Made by a program: the position numbers and the translations under genes
NCBI GenBank assembly: GCA_026702635.1
Contig: JAPPBZ010000054.1
Coordinates: 1-18,529 of the forward strand
Direction of reading: 5' to 3'
DNA from: Bacteroidota bacterium
GTDB lineage: Bacteria > Bacteroidota > Rhodothermia > Rhodothermales > Bin80
Length of the DNA stretch: 18,529 nt
The notes under the pieces: model-generated
Told to the model about the DNA's origin: nothing
What the model saw: only the letters and a program-made list of their open reading frames with translations
The model's database searches: none
Shown: positions 1 through 5,723 of the stretch, piece after piece
Layout of the letters: each line of letters starts with the position of its first letter
Position numbering within the stretch: position 1 is the stretch's first letter

Positions 1-55
1 AAGGCTTTACGGAATTGTATACAAATCCGTAAAATGAGAAAAACAGGTGTCACGC
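1..55 (+). repeat. 55-bp direct repeat, copy 1
   Basis: Identical over 55 bp to 122-176. It contains a 28-bp palindrome at 6-33 with only one mismatched pair (A14/A25), centred on TTGTATACAA, followed by one GGTGTCAC octamer at 46-53. A near-perfect dyad of this length is typical of a protein-binding site. It starts at the first base of the window, so its left edge is unknown. Confidence 0.9.
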
Positions 56-410
56 ACGAGGATGATTCTTGAGAACCTGTGACACCTTGAACCGCTAAAA
101 TCGTGTGTGACACCTAATTCTAAGGCTTTACGGAATTGTATACAAATCCGTAAAATGAGAAAAACAGGTGTCACGCCATCGGTTGAGGTGGTTCAAGGTG
201 TCACACTAGCGGATATTGGAGGTCATGAAAAACGGCAAATGCGTGGTACTGCATAGGGGAAATAGAAGTGTGACACCTGTGACACCTACTCACTAGCGAT
301 CCCGGTTTTGTAGTGTTTTCCTACGCGCGGTGGTTTTCGGTATATATTAAATATATCACGGTGTTTTTACAAAACCGGGATCGCTAGTGAGTAGGTGTCA
401 CAGGTGTCAC
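46..410. repeat. Iteron-like octamer GGTGTCAC, nine copies
   Basis: Direct reading finds GGTGTCAC at 46-53, 167-174, 197-204, 394-401 and 403-410. Its complement GTGACACC is at 79-86, 107-114, 270-277 and 279-286. Two pairs are tandem with 9-bp periodicity, and those pairs sit at the outer ends of the 45-bp inverted repeat. A longer 16-bp inverted match joins 78-93 and 190-205. Nine occurrences of an 8-mer in about 370 bp is far beyond chance and suggests an initiator-binding array. Confidence 0.85.
122..176 (+). repeat. 55-bp direct repeat, copy 2
   Basis: Second perfect copy of the 1-55 repeat, offset by 121 bp. The 28-bp imperfect palindrome is at 127-154 and the GGTGTCAC octamer at 167-174. 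Conservation over the full 55 bp, including the bases between dyad and octamer, suggests either a recent duplication or selection on the whole unit. Confidence 0.9.
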
Positions 411-412
411 AC
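268..412. repeat. 45-bp perfect inverted repeat with 55-nt loop
   Basis: The left arm (268-312) and right arm (368-412) are perfect reverse complements over 45 bp. Each arm carries two tandem octamers at its outer end and the palindrome-flanking word CACTAGCGATCCCGG inside. The 55-nt loop (313-367) contains a GC-rich patch followed by TATATATTAAATATAT at 341-356. The structure could extrude as a cruciform, expose a hairpin origin, or act in RNA as a very strong hairpin upstream of the replication operon. Confidence 0.9.
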
Positions 413-453
413 CCCAGTGAGATCGTAAATTATTTTTTCTGAAAATGTGTTGT

Positions 454-478
454 TATTATATTGAGTTGTATTATATTG
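454..478 (+). promoter_or_regulatory. Direct repeat / candidate promoter region upstream of the first RHH gene
   Basis: The word TATTATATTG occurs at 454-463 and again at 469-478, 15 bp apart, in a very AT-rich leader ahead of the gene starting at 505. A Bacteroidota-like pattern can be read just after it: TTG at 461-463, a 17-nt spacer, then TACGTTTC at 481-488 (against TAnnTTTG). The promoter reading is weak. The repeat itself is clear and could be an operator for the downstream ribbon-helix-helix protein. Confidence 0.35.
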
Positions 479-504
479 TGTACGTTTCCATCAAAATTTG
501 AACC

Positions 505-666
505 ATGTTGAAAAGGTTGAAAAGTTCACCCCAAGACAAGCCGGTTATGATCTCTTTATGGGTGCCAAAATCTATTGTGGAGAAACTGGATCGAAAGGCT
601 AAATTAGAATTCCATACACGGTCCAATTTGATCCGCAAAATTTTAAGCGAAGCATTGCCTAAATGA
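505..666 (+). CDS. Ribbon-helix-helix DNA-binding protein, 53 aa
   Basis: This 53-residue protein has the Arc/CopG ribbon-helix-helix pattern. A short beta strand (about residues 14-20, VMISLWV) is followed by PKSIVEKLDRKAK as the first helix, then THR-S-NLIRKILSEAL as the second (residues 38-51). Such proteins act as dimers, insert the paired strands in the DNA major groove and usually autoregulate. ATG 505 is the first start after an in-frame TGA at 499-501, and no clear Shine-Dalgarno sequence precedes it. Its stop overlaps the primase start (ATGA at 663-666), so the two are probably translationally coupled. Its place between the repeat region and the primase-helicase suggests it binds the repeats as a copy-number or transcription regulator. 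That role is inferred. Confidence 0.75.
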   Translation: MLKRLKSSPQDKPVMISLWVPKSIVEKLDRKAKLEFHTRSNLIRKILSEALPK

Positions 667-2852
667 GAGAAAATCTGACGCCAGATCAGCGCCGGATTTT
701 CGCTCAGGCATACCGTGCGAGCACCTGGTATAAGGATACCAAATCGGGCCAGCACAGAGGCAAGTGTCCGCTGTGTAGAGATGGCGATGATCGGTTCTGG
801 ATCAGCCTGAAAACCGGTCAGTTTGGTTGCCATATTTGCCAAGAATCTAGTAAGCTTGCCAAGGTGCTTTATGACATGTCAGTGGATGCCGGATTGATCG
901 AGAAGAAGTCCAAGAAACGGAAACCACCGAAGCAATCGGGGCCCGTAACTGTTGTGCGGGAACATGTCTATCATGATGTTGAGGGCAATCCGATTATCAA
1001 GCATGTCAAGCTGAGCGATGGCGAATTTCCCTTTGAGTTCATGACCCCGAACGGGACGTGGAAGCGTGGAATGGGTGGAGTGAAGATGAACGACCTCTTA
1101 TTTGGTCGAGAACAGCTCAATGAAACCGTTGATACAGTGGTTATGGTTGAGGGGGAGAAGGACGTTCTGACACTCCAAAGATTGGTACCAAAGCCGAGTG
1201 TTGCCTATGTGTCAGGACCGGGTGGAGCGAGCAATACGGCGCTAAATTGGCCGTTGCTTGAACACATCAAAAAACTCTACATATTTTTTGATTCAGACGA
1301 TGCCGGACGAAAGGGTTCGCAGAAATATGGGCTCCGTGCACAGCAAGAACTCCCGGGAGTAGAGGTTAAAGTTTTTGCTAGGCCTGGTGGTATGGGTCTT
1401 GATGTGAGCGATGAGGCTGATTTGCACAGTTCTGATGAAGATAAAAGAGCGGCTGTAGTCAGCTGGCTACGCGAGCATCTCCAACTGGCTGAACCTCCAG
1501 TACCGATTCAAGCTGTGCAAAAAGACTCCGATATTGTGTACCTGGGGAAGGTGGCATTGCCGAAGGGGAAAGATTCATTAAAATACGCCTTGAAGGTATT
1601 GGGTATCGAGTGGGGATTTGATGTGCGCAAAGACAGACCACAAGTCCGCGAGTTAAAACCCGGTTCAAGTTGGGAAGAGTTGAGCGAACGTCGTCAGTCG
1701 TGGTATTTTGATCAAATCGCGTCCCGTCTCCGATACGAAACTGCTCGCGGGAATAAGCCACTGATATTCGGCAGAGACAATCGCCAAGATCCAATGAACG
1801 CGATCTTTTATGAGAGCGAGTTTGACAATTTCGAGGTCTGGCTGGAGTCAATGCCACCATGGCCGGCAGGAGATCAGGATGCCGTTGAATTTTTGAGTAA
1901 TTGGATGTGGTATATTTTTGATCATGAGGGTGGAGATAGAGTGATTCCGATTGCGCATTGGATCAGTCGATACATTCCGTTGGGGGTAGTAACCAGAACG
2001 TATCATCCTGGATATAAATTAGACACGATTCCGATTTTGATTGGTGATCAGGGATTGGGGAAGTCCACAATGTTGAGTCTGTTATTGGGTCATGATCCGC
2101 ACGAATGGTTTACAGACAACCTTACGTTCAAGATGACATCCAAGGAGCGGACCGAACAAACACTCGGACGTGTGATTGTGGAGGTCGCTGAAATGGTGGG
2201 GTATCGGAAAGCGGATGTAGAAGATTGGAAACGCTATGCCAGTACACGGAGCGACAGTGACCGATTATCGTATCGTCGGGACGGGTTGCCTATTCCGCGA
2301 AGATTTATTTTGGTGGCGACGACCAATGAGATCAATCCTGTCCCCAATGATCCGACGGGTGCTCGACGGTTTCCGGTGATTGAGCTCAAAATGCACTCAA
2401 ACACGGCCGATCAGAGAGGTACCACCAAGAGCAATATCGAGTGGATGCGAGCCCAGTTTGATAATCAAGTGCAAGATAGCGGGTTATCTTTCCGCCAAGC
2501 GATTTGGAGTGCTGCGATTCATGTGTACCACAAAAAGTTGATCAAGCCTGAACTGGTCGGTGATTTGGAGGATTTATCAATTGAAATCAGCTTGGAGCGG
2601 ATGGACAGTGATTTTGTGTTTGATGATGCAGTAAATGAGATGGCGGAACGTGGTGTAGATAAGAAAACGCTCAAGCAGTTGGCCGAGAATTCACGCTTGG
2701 TTGGTCCGATTCCATCAGACAGTCAGGTATTGGAATGGCTGAAGTTAAATCAGCGCCGATTCATTCAATCTCTACGAAAGCGATACAAGCCAGGGCGTTA
2801 TCGGAAGGACGGCAAGCTTAAACGTGGGTGGATTTTGAAAAAAGATAAGTGA
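663..2852 (+). CDS. Phage primase-helicase (zinc ribbon, Toprim, VirE-like P-loop ATPase)
   Basis: Bifunctional replication protein of 729 aa. The N-terminus has a DnaG/T7 gp4-like zinc ribbon (C35-x2-C38 ... C56-x2-C59). A Toprim domain follows with the catalytic EGE motif (from E163, EGEKD) and DSDDAG at 210-215, the metal-binding acidic pair of primases. The C-terminal half is a VirE/D5-type ATPase: Walker A GDQGLGKST at 461-469, a Walker B-like VIVEVAEM, a sensor ATTNE and an arginine-finger region GARRF. The last 70 residues are basic and may form a winged helix. It should synthesise RNA primers and unwind the phage replication fork. Fusion of primase and superfamily-3-like helicase is common in phages and mobile elements. 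Start ATG 663 overlaps the preceding stop. The gene lies about 250 bp after the putative origin. Confidence 0.92.
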   Translation: MRENLTPDQRRIFAQAYRASTWYKDTKSGQHRGKCPLCRDGDDRFWISLKTGQFGCHICQESSKLAKVLYDMSVDAGLIEKKSKKRKPPKQSGPVTVVREHVYHDVEGNPIIKHVKLSDGEFPFEFMTPNGTWKRGMGGVKMNDLLFGREQLNETVDTVVMVEGEKDVLTLQRLVPKPSVAYVSGPGGASNTALNWPLLEHIKKLYIFFDSDDAGRKGSQKYGLRAQQELPGVEVKVFARPGGMGLDVSDEADLHSSDEDKRAAVVSWLREHLQLAEPPVPIQAVQKDSDIVYLGKVALPKGKDSLKYALKVLGIEWGFDVRKDRPQVRELKPGSSWEELSERRQSWYFDQIASRLRYETARGNKPLIFGRDNRQDPMNAIFYESEFDNFEVWLESMPPWPAGDQDAVEFLSNWMWYIFDHEGGDRVIPIAHWISRYIPLGVVTRTYHPGYKLDTIPILIGDQGLGKSTMLSLLLGHDPHEWFTDNLTFKMTSKERTEQTLGRVIVEVAEMVGYRKADVEDWKRYASTRSDSDRLSYRRDGLPIPRRFILVATTNEINPVPNDPTGARRFPVIELKMHSNTADQRGTTKSNIEWMRAQFDNQVQDSGLSFRQAIWSAAIHVYHKKLIKPELVGDLEDLSIEISLERMDSDFVFDDAVNEMAERGVDKKTLKQLAENSRLVGPIPSDSQVLEWLKLNQRRFIQSLRKRYKPGRYRKDGKLKRGWILKKDK

Positions 2853-2866
2853 TTATATGAAAGTGC

Positions 2867-2919
2867 CTTGCATTATCATAAAATATCTTACATTATCAGA
2901 AACTTTCTGATATTATAAG
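2867..2919. promoter_or_regulatory. Operator array: three 16-bp repeats
   Basis: Two direct 16-mers, CTTGCATTATCATAAA (2867-2882) and CTTACATTATCAGAAA (2887-2902), are exactly 20 bp apart, about two helical turns. A third copy in opposite orientation follows at 2904-2919 (its complement reads CTTATAATATCAGAAA). The second and third form a 19-bp perfect dyad with a 1-nt centre (2894-2912). Phased repeats ahead of a ribbon-helix-helix gene are what an autoregulatory operator looks like. Confidence 0.7.
2888..2916 (+). promoter_or_regulatory. Sigma70-like promoter for the second RHH operon
   Basis: TTACAT at 2888-2893 and TATTAT at 2911-2916 are separated by 17 nt, a good -35/-10 pair. A second pair of hexamers, TTGCAT 2868-2873 and CATTAT 2891-2896, also has a 17-nt spacer. 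Both overlap the 16-bp operator repeats, so a bound repressor would block polymerase. Whether the host recognises this promoter type is unknown. Confidence 0.5.
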
Positions 2920-2937
2920 AGTATAACAAAACAAATC

Positions 2938-2951
2938 AGCAATTAATTGCT
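2938..2951. promoter_or_regulatory. 14-bp perfect palindrome before the RHH start codon
   Basis: AGCAATTAATTGCT is a perfect 14-bp palindrome ending 6 bp before ATG 2958, where a ribosome binding site would be expected and none is visible. It could be a further operator half-site pair or a small leader hairpin. Confidence 0.5.
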
Positions 2952-2957
2952 AATAAA

Positions 2958-3143
2958 ATGCCAAAAGCGAAGGCTCGTGTGTACACGATTCAGATCCCGA
3001 TCGAGATTGCCAATCAGGTCGATGGGATTGCTAAGGAGACAAGAACGTCAAAATCAGACGTATTGCGCCTTGCCATTCAAATTGGAATCAAGGAAGCCGG
3101 TGACAGACTACACAAGTCATTCAAACTGCTCAAGGAGGGATGA
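2958..3143 (+). CDS. Ribbon-helix-helix (CopG-like) transcriptional regulator, 61 aa
   Basis: A 61-residue basic protein with a clear ribbon-helix-helix fold: strand RVYTIQIP (7-14), helix 1 IEIANQVDGIAKE (15-27), turn TRTSKS and helix 2 DVLRLAIQIGIKEA (34-47). Arc/MetJ/CopG family members bind operators as dimers through the N-terminal strand. The 105-bp gap upstream holds three phased 16-bp repeats overlapping a promoter, so autoregulation of this gene and its downstream operon is likely. There is no Shine-Dalgarno sequence; the start follows an AT-rich leader (TAATAAAATG). It is distinct in sequence from the first ribbon-helix-helix protein at 505-666, so the phage has two such regulators flanking the primase-helicase. 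A longer reading frame in another phase across this region is a shadow. Confidence 0.8.
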   Translation: MPKAKARVYTIQIPIEIANQVDGIAKETRTSKSDVLRLAIQIGIKEAGDRLHKSFKLLKEG

Positions 3144-3226
3144 TCAACACCGTACTTCCTGGACAAGATCTTTCAGAATCACCGAATGAAGGTGATGACG
3201 GGGACATTTTGAAACTTCAACTTTGA
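3140..3226 (+). CDS. Possible acidic micropeptide, 28 aa
   Basis: A 28-codon frame starts at an ATGA overlap with the preceding stop and ends just before the next gene. The product is acidic (GQDLSESPNEGDDGDILK core) with no recognisable domain. A strong AAGGAGGG lies directly before the ATG, which is too close for ideal initiation but fits coupled re-initiation. It fills what would otherwise be a 95-nt gap in a tightly packed genome. It could equally be untranslated leader for the next gene, whose own GAGGA lies in its stop region. Confidence 0.3.
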   Translation: MINTVLPGQDLSESPNEGDDGDILKLQL

Positions 3227-3238
3227 GGAATAGATGCC

Positions 3239-4621
3239 ATGCCAATAAAGGGATTGACAGATAACAAGGGACGTTTGCCGCGTTTGGGTGAGCTCCGCAA
3301 GGGTAGTCCGAAGCGGAAGAACGCCCGCGGGCAGATGATTTACGGCACGGATTTGGATTATTTCCGGTTCACGGCTCAGGACGAGCCTGCATTGGAGGCG
3401 ACATTTGCCGAGGCATTTGGTCCGAAGCCGAAGCGGATCCCTTGTTTTTTGCCGTACACGACGGTGGAGGAGAATTTTGAGGCATACAAGTATGTATTTC
3501 GTGCGAGTGGAACGGAGGTGAAGTGTGATGGGGAGCGGGTATGTGGTCGTCGGGAGGGTGAGAATTTCGTGACGTTTCCGGAGGGTGAGGGTCCGTTGTG
3601 TATGGAGGCGAAGGGTTGTTACCAGGATGGGAAGGGGAAGATGCACACGTGTTCTCCGAGTGGGATGTTGCATGTGATAATACCTGCGATCAAGCGTTAC
3701 GGTGTGGTGACGGTATTGACGGGGAGCATCATCGACATTCGTCAGATTCATTCGACGTTGATTCATTTGGCGGAATTGGCGTTGCAGTACGGGATGAATT
3801 TGACGCAGATCCCGGTCCAGGTCACGCGTCACATGCAGAGTGTCAGCAAGCCGATGGAGGATGGCAATCGTCGTCGAGTTCCGACTAGTTTATTACGATT
3901 GGAGCCATTGCCGGAGTGGGTGAGTCAGCGAATGGTAGCGATGACGACTCAGGGGGAGTTATTACCGATGAGTCCCCAGGAGGAGCGGTTATTGAATGCG
4001 GCGCCGAGTGAGGAGGTGAGTTCACAGATGTTGGAGGGTGTGGGGTATGAGGTGGAGGATTCTGCGGCGGAGCCTGAGGTTGGGGACGACGGGATTTATC
4101 ATTTGGTAAAGCAGGCGTCGGAGTGGTTAATTGCGGCGGGGTTTGTGGATGCTCACTTTCAGTTGGGCGAGGTGTTATGTGGATTGATATTGGGTCGGAG
4201 GGTTCGTGGGGTTCCGTTGGAGGAGTTGAGTCGCAGTGATTTGAACCGGATCATTGACGGTTTGGGAGTGATGATGAATACATTTCCGGAGAAGAGTCAC
4301 AACTGGGAATTTGTGCAGGAGACGGCGGATCGTTTTCGTTCGGGTGATTTTACGCCGGCCACGTTTGTTTTTGCTCAGGCGGTGAGTGATTGGTGGGAGG
4401 CACAGGATAAGGTGGGTGATGGTCCTGCTGTTGCGAGTGGTCCTCCTGAGCCGGAGGCGTCGGAGAAGCCTGCGGAGGCTCCTGCGGAATCCGAGTCTAA
4501 ATCAAAAGCGGCGCCGGAGTCATCCTCGAAGGAGGGGGAGGACAGTGGTGAGAAGAAGGGTGGTGAGCCGGTGATGGACGAGAATTACGGGAAGCCGGAC
4601 GATGACGATTTACCATTTTAG
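3239..4621 (+). CDS. gp3/recombination-directionality-factor-like phage protein with SSB-type C-terminal tip
   Basis: A 460-aa protein. The N-terminal half (about 1-230) resembles a conserved phage family annotated as recombination directionality factor (phiC31 gp3-like). It has a basic ARGQMIYGTDLDYFRF-type opening, an LPYTTVEENF segment, six cysteines (C69, C96, C102, C121, C127, C138) that could form a zinc site, and a RRRVPTSLLRLEPLPEWV closing motif. A less conserved region follows. Residues from about 395 on are a low-complexity Pro/Glu/Ser/Lys tail ending in DDDDLPF, nearly identical in pattern to the bacterial SSB acidic tip (E. coli ends DDDIPF). That tip recruits replication and repair enzymes. 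No integrase is nearby, so a DNA-binding/SSB-like role at the fork is as plausible as excision control. Leucine codons are almost all TTG or TTA, unlike the structural genes. Confidence 0.55.
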   Translation: MPIKGLTDNKGRLPRLGELRKGSPKRKNARGQMIYGTDLDYFRFTAQDEPALEATFAEAFGPKPKRIPCFLPYTTVEENFEAYKYVFRASGTEVKCDGERVCGRREGENFVTFPEGEGPLCMEAKGCYQDGKGKMHTCSPSGMLHVIIPAIKRYGVVTVLTGSIIDIRQIHSTLIHLAELALQYGMNLTQIPVQVTRHMQSVSKPMEDGNRRRVPTSLLRLEPLPEWVSQRMVAMTTQGELLPMSPQEERLLNAAPSEEVSSQMLEGVGYEVEDSAAEPEVGDDGIYHLVKQASEWLIAAGFVDAHFQLGEVLCGLILGRRVRGVPLEELSRSDLNRIIDGLGVMMNTFPEKSHNWEFVQETADRFRSGDFTPATFVFAQAVSDWWEAQDKVGDGPAVASGPPEPEASEKPAEAPAESESKSKAAPESSSKEGEDSGEKKGGEPVMDENYGKPDDDDLPF

Positions 4622-4640
4622 GATTAAACAGAGGTGATCA
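4621..4640 (+). promoter_or_regulatory. Strong Shine-Dalgarno before the small membrane protein gene
   Basis: GAGGTGATC lies at 4631-4639, directly before ATG 4641, and matches the anti-Shine-Dalgarno end of 16S rRNA over nine bases. It is the best ribosome-binding site in the window and stands out because many neighbouring genes have none. Confidence 0.6.
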
Positions 4641-4928
4641 ATGTCAAGAAGGTATGAATTAGATGGATTTGCCCGCGCCATGTTATCAGTGATTCCGATT
4701 ACGGGAGGTATTTTTGCCGTGATATTGCTTCTCGGAGTATTTGGGTGTTGGCAGGGTGAGGAGACTTCGATGGACACGGAGGAGGTTTACGAGGAGGTAC
4801 TGCCGGACAGCATATTGCGGGAGCATGAGATCATGCGTCGTCGGATCGAGTTTTGCCGTGAGCATGTTCGGCGAGTGGATTTTCACTCAGGTTGTTTGGC
4901 GGGTTATCTGGCCCAACCGATTGATTAG
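4641..4928 (+). CDS. Small single-pass membrane protein, unknown function
   Basis: A 95-aa protein with one hydrophobic segment at about residues 13-36 (ARAMLSVIPITGGIFAVILL then LGVFGC) after a short basic N-terminus. A charged, mostly acidic then basic soluble tail follows, with two further cysteines (C72, C84). The segment ends in VFGC, which is a poor but possible lipobox, so a lipoprotein reading cannot be excluded. Phage proteins of this shape include holins, spanin subunits and superinfection-exclusion proteins, but no lysis enzyme is present nearby. It has a strong Shine-Dalgarno sequence and is 2 nt before the next gene. Confidence 0.65.
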   Translation: MSRRYELDGFARAMLSVIPITGGIFAVILLLGVFGCWQGEETSMDTEEVYEEVLPDSILREHEIMRRRIEFCREHVRRVDFHSGCLAGYLAQPID

Positions 4929-4930
4929 CG

Positions 4931-5203
4931 ATGCGAATAGGACGGCCAGGTACGAAGGTTGAGCACAAGCGTTATGTCCGGATGTGGTTGGAGCCGGGCG
5001 CGAAGAGGTTTGAGTTTTTGGCGTCGATTTATGGTCGGAATCCTCAGGAGGCGATGCGGGGGAATGGGTACTGTGTGTTTGAGAAGATTTGTGCTCCGCA
5101 GGTTAGGTATTACAGCAGGCTTGGTCATGTGGTGATTCGGCTTTTTTTGCCGGAGTCCCGGATTCACAATTATTTCATTTTACCAAAAGTTTCAGATGAG
5201 TAA
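4931..5203 (+). CDS. Hypothetical phage protein, 90 aa
   Basis: A 90-residue basic protein with no recognised family. It opens with a Gly/Arg-rich stretch (MRIGRPGTKVEHKRYVRMWL) and has alternating hydrophobic segments typical of a small alpha/beta domain. The start is 2 nt after the previous stop without a Shine-Dalgarno sequence, and its end overlaps the next gene by 8 nt, so it depends on coupled translation. Base use is G-rich on this strand, like its neighbours. Confidence 0.6.
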   Translation: MRIGRPGTKVEHKRYVRMWLEPGAKRFEFLASIYGRNPQEAMRGNGYCVFEKICAPQVRYYSRLGHVVIRLFLPESRIHNYFILPKVSDE

Positions 5204-5597
5204 GAAAGTTACATATTACGAGCACACGATGGACAAGTTGTTAAATCACGATCTGGAAGTGATTAGTGTTACGTCGGTCGTGGATGCGTATTCTTGGGTT
5301 TTGAGGACCATGCGAATGTTTAGCAGTTATATCAAGGATCGACGGAAGGATCGACGGGCGGTAAGGCTCCATTTTGTCAAGAAAGAGATTGAGAGGCTTA
5401 CTCGGATTGCAGGCAATCTGCATACTCAGTCGATTGAGGCACGTAAGAGTCTGAGTAAGCGGGGTATGAACCGTCCGAATTGGCCGTTGGAGGTGGAGCA
5501 TGAGTGGGTGAAGATTCACAAGAAATTGCGCCGTTTGGAGAAGAAAAGGTATCGATTGGAGCATCTTCTGATTGACCCCAAAGCAACAGGGCAATGA
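5196..5597 (+). CDS. Basic helical protein, unknown function, 133 aa
   Basis: A highly basic protein, mostly predicted helical, with clusters IKDRRKDRRAVRLHFVKKEIERL (split around residues 46-68) and IHKKLRRLEKKRYRLEHLL (107-125) that look like coiled coils. Such a charge pattern suggests nucleic-acid binding or oligomerisation. No family is recognised. It overlaps the preceding gene by 8 nt and the next small gene by an ATGA junction, so it belongs to a coupled group. Confidence 0.65.
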   Translation: MSKKVTYYEHTMDKLLNHDLEVISVTSVVDAYSWVLRTMRMFSSYIKDRRKDRRAVRLHFVKKEIERLTRIAGNLHTQSIEARKSLSKRGMNRPNWPLEVEHEWVKIHKKLRRLEKKRYRLEHLLIDPKATGQ

Positions 5598-5710
5598 GAT
5601 TTTTCAGATGGATGGTCAGCCCGATCGAGACCAACTTCATCGAGATAGTGATTTGCATGTTAATTGCGACACTTCTTGTGGAGTGGATATGGGGGCTCAT
5701 TTTTAACTAA
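5594..5710 (+). CDS. 38-aa single-pass membrane micropeptide
   Basis: A short frame starting at the ATGA overlap with the previous gene. The product begins with basic/aromatic residues (MRFFRWMV) and has one strong hydrophobic helix at about residues 15-37 (FIEIVICMLIATLLVEWIWG). This is the profile of small phage membrane peptides such as holin-like or host-modulating proteins. It ends 13 nt before the next gene. A longer in-frame TTG extension of the following gene overlaps it and is less likely, because that gene has its own Shine-Dalgarno sequence and ATG. Confidence 0.55.
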   Translation: MRFFRWMVSPIETNFIEIVICMLIATLLVEWIWGLIFN

Positions 5711-5723
5711 GCGAGGTAAAGCA

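Larger units (their letters stand above)
1..420. other. Putative phage replication origin (repeat-rich, no gene)
   Basis: This stretch has no supportable gene and is filled with organised repeats: two 55-bp direct repeats, nine GGTGTCAC octamers, a 45-bp perfect inverted repeat and an all-A/T 16-mer at 341-356. It lies just upstream of a DNA-binding protein gene and a primase-helicase gene. Iterons plus an AT-rich unwinding segment beside the replication genes are the usual layout of an iteron-type origin. The assignment is inferred from layout. A transcription control region or a terminator/anti-terminator element is the main alternative. The repeat at position 1 may continue upstream of the window. 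Confidence 0.6.

Noticed and set aside
225..296. 23-codon frame starting at ATG 225 with GGAGG nearby
   Set aside because: It is only 23 codons, the GGAGG is just 2 nt from the ATG, and the frame runs into the 45-bp inverted repeat. The DNA is better explained as origin repeats.
268..412. Inverted repeat as an insertion sequence or transposon end
   Set aside because: There is no transposase between the arms, the interior is only 55 nt, and no target-site duplication is seen.
471..842. Minus-strand 123-codon frame
   Set aside because: It lies opposite the ribbon-helix-helix gene and the zinc ribbon of the primase-helicase, has no recognisable domain, and every convincing gene is on the + strand.
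2947..3189. 80-codon frame in another phase over the second ribbon-helix-helix gene
   Set aside because: The frame at 2958-3143 encodes a recognisable fold and fits the operator layout. The other has a composition typical of a shadow (Arg/Ser-rich).
3598..3888. Other-frame open stretches inside the gp3-like gene (also 4386-4574)
   Set aside because: Their composition is typical of shadows, with runs of Arg or Gly, and they lie inside a well-supported long gene.
3960..4600. G-rich runs as G-quadruplex regulatory elements
   Set aside because: Most runs are of two or three G and can be explained by codon choice (GAG, GGT, GTG) in a G-biased gene. There is no compact four-run motif I can defend.
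5664..5723. TTG-started extension of the S4-like protein gene
   Set aside because: It overlaps the 38-aa membrane gene and has no Shine-Dalgarno sequence, while ATG 5724 has GAGGTAAA in the right place.
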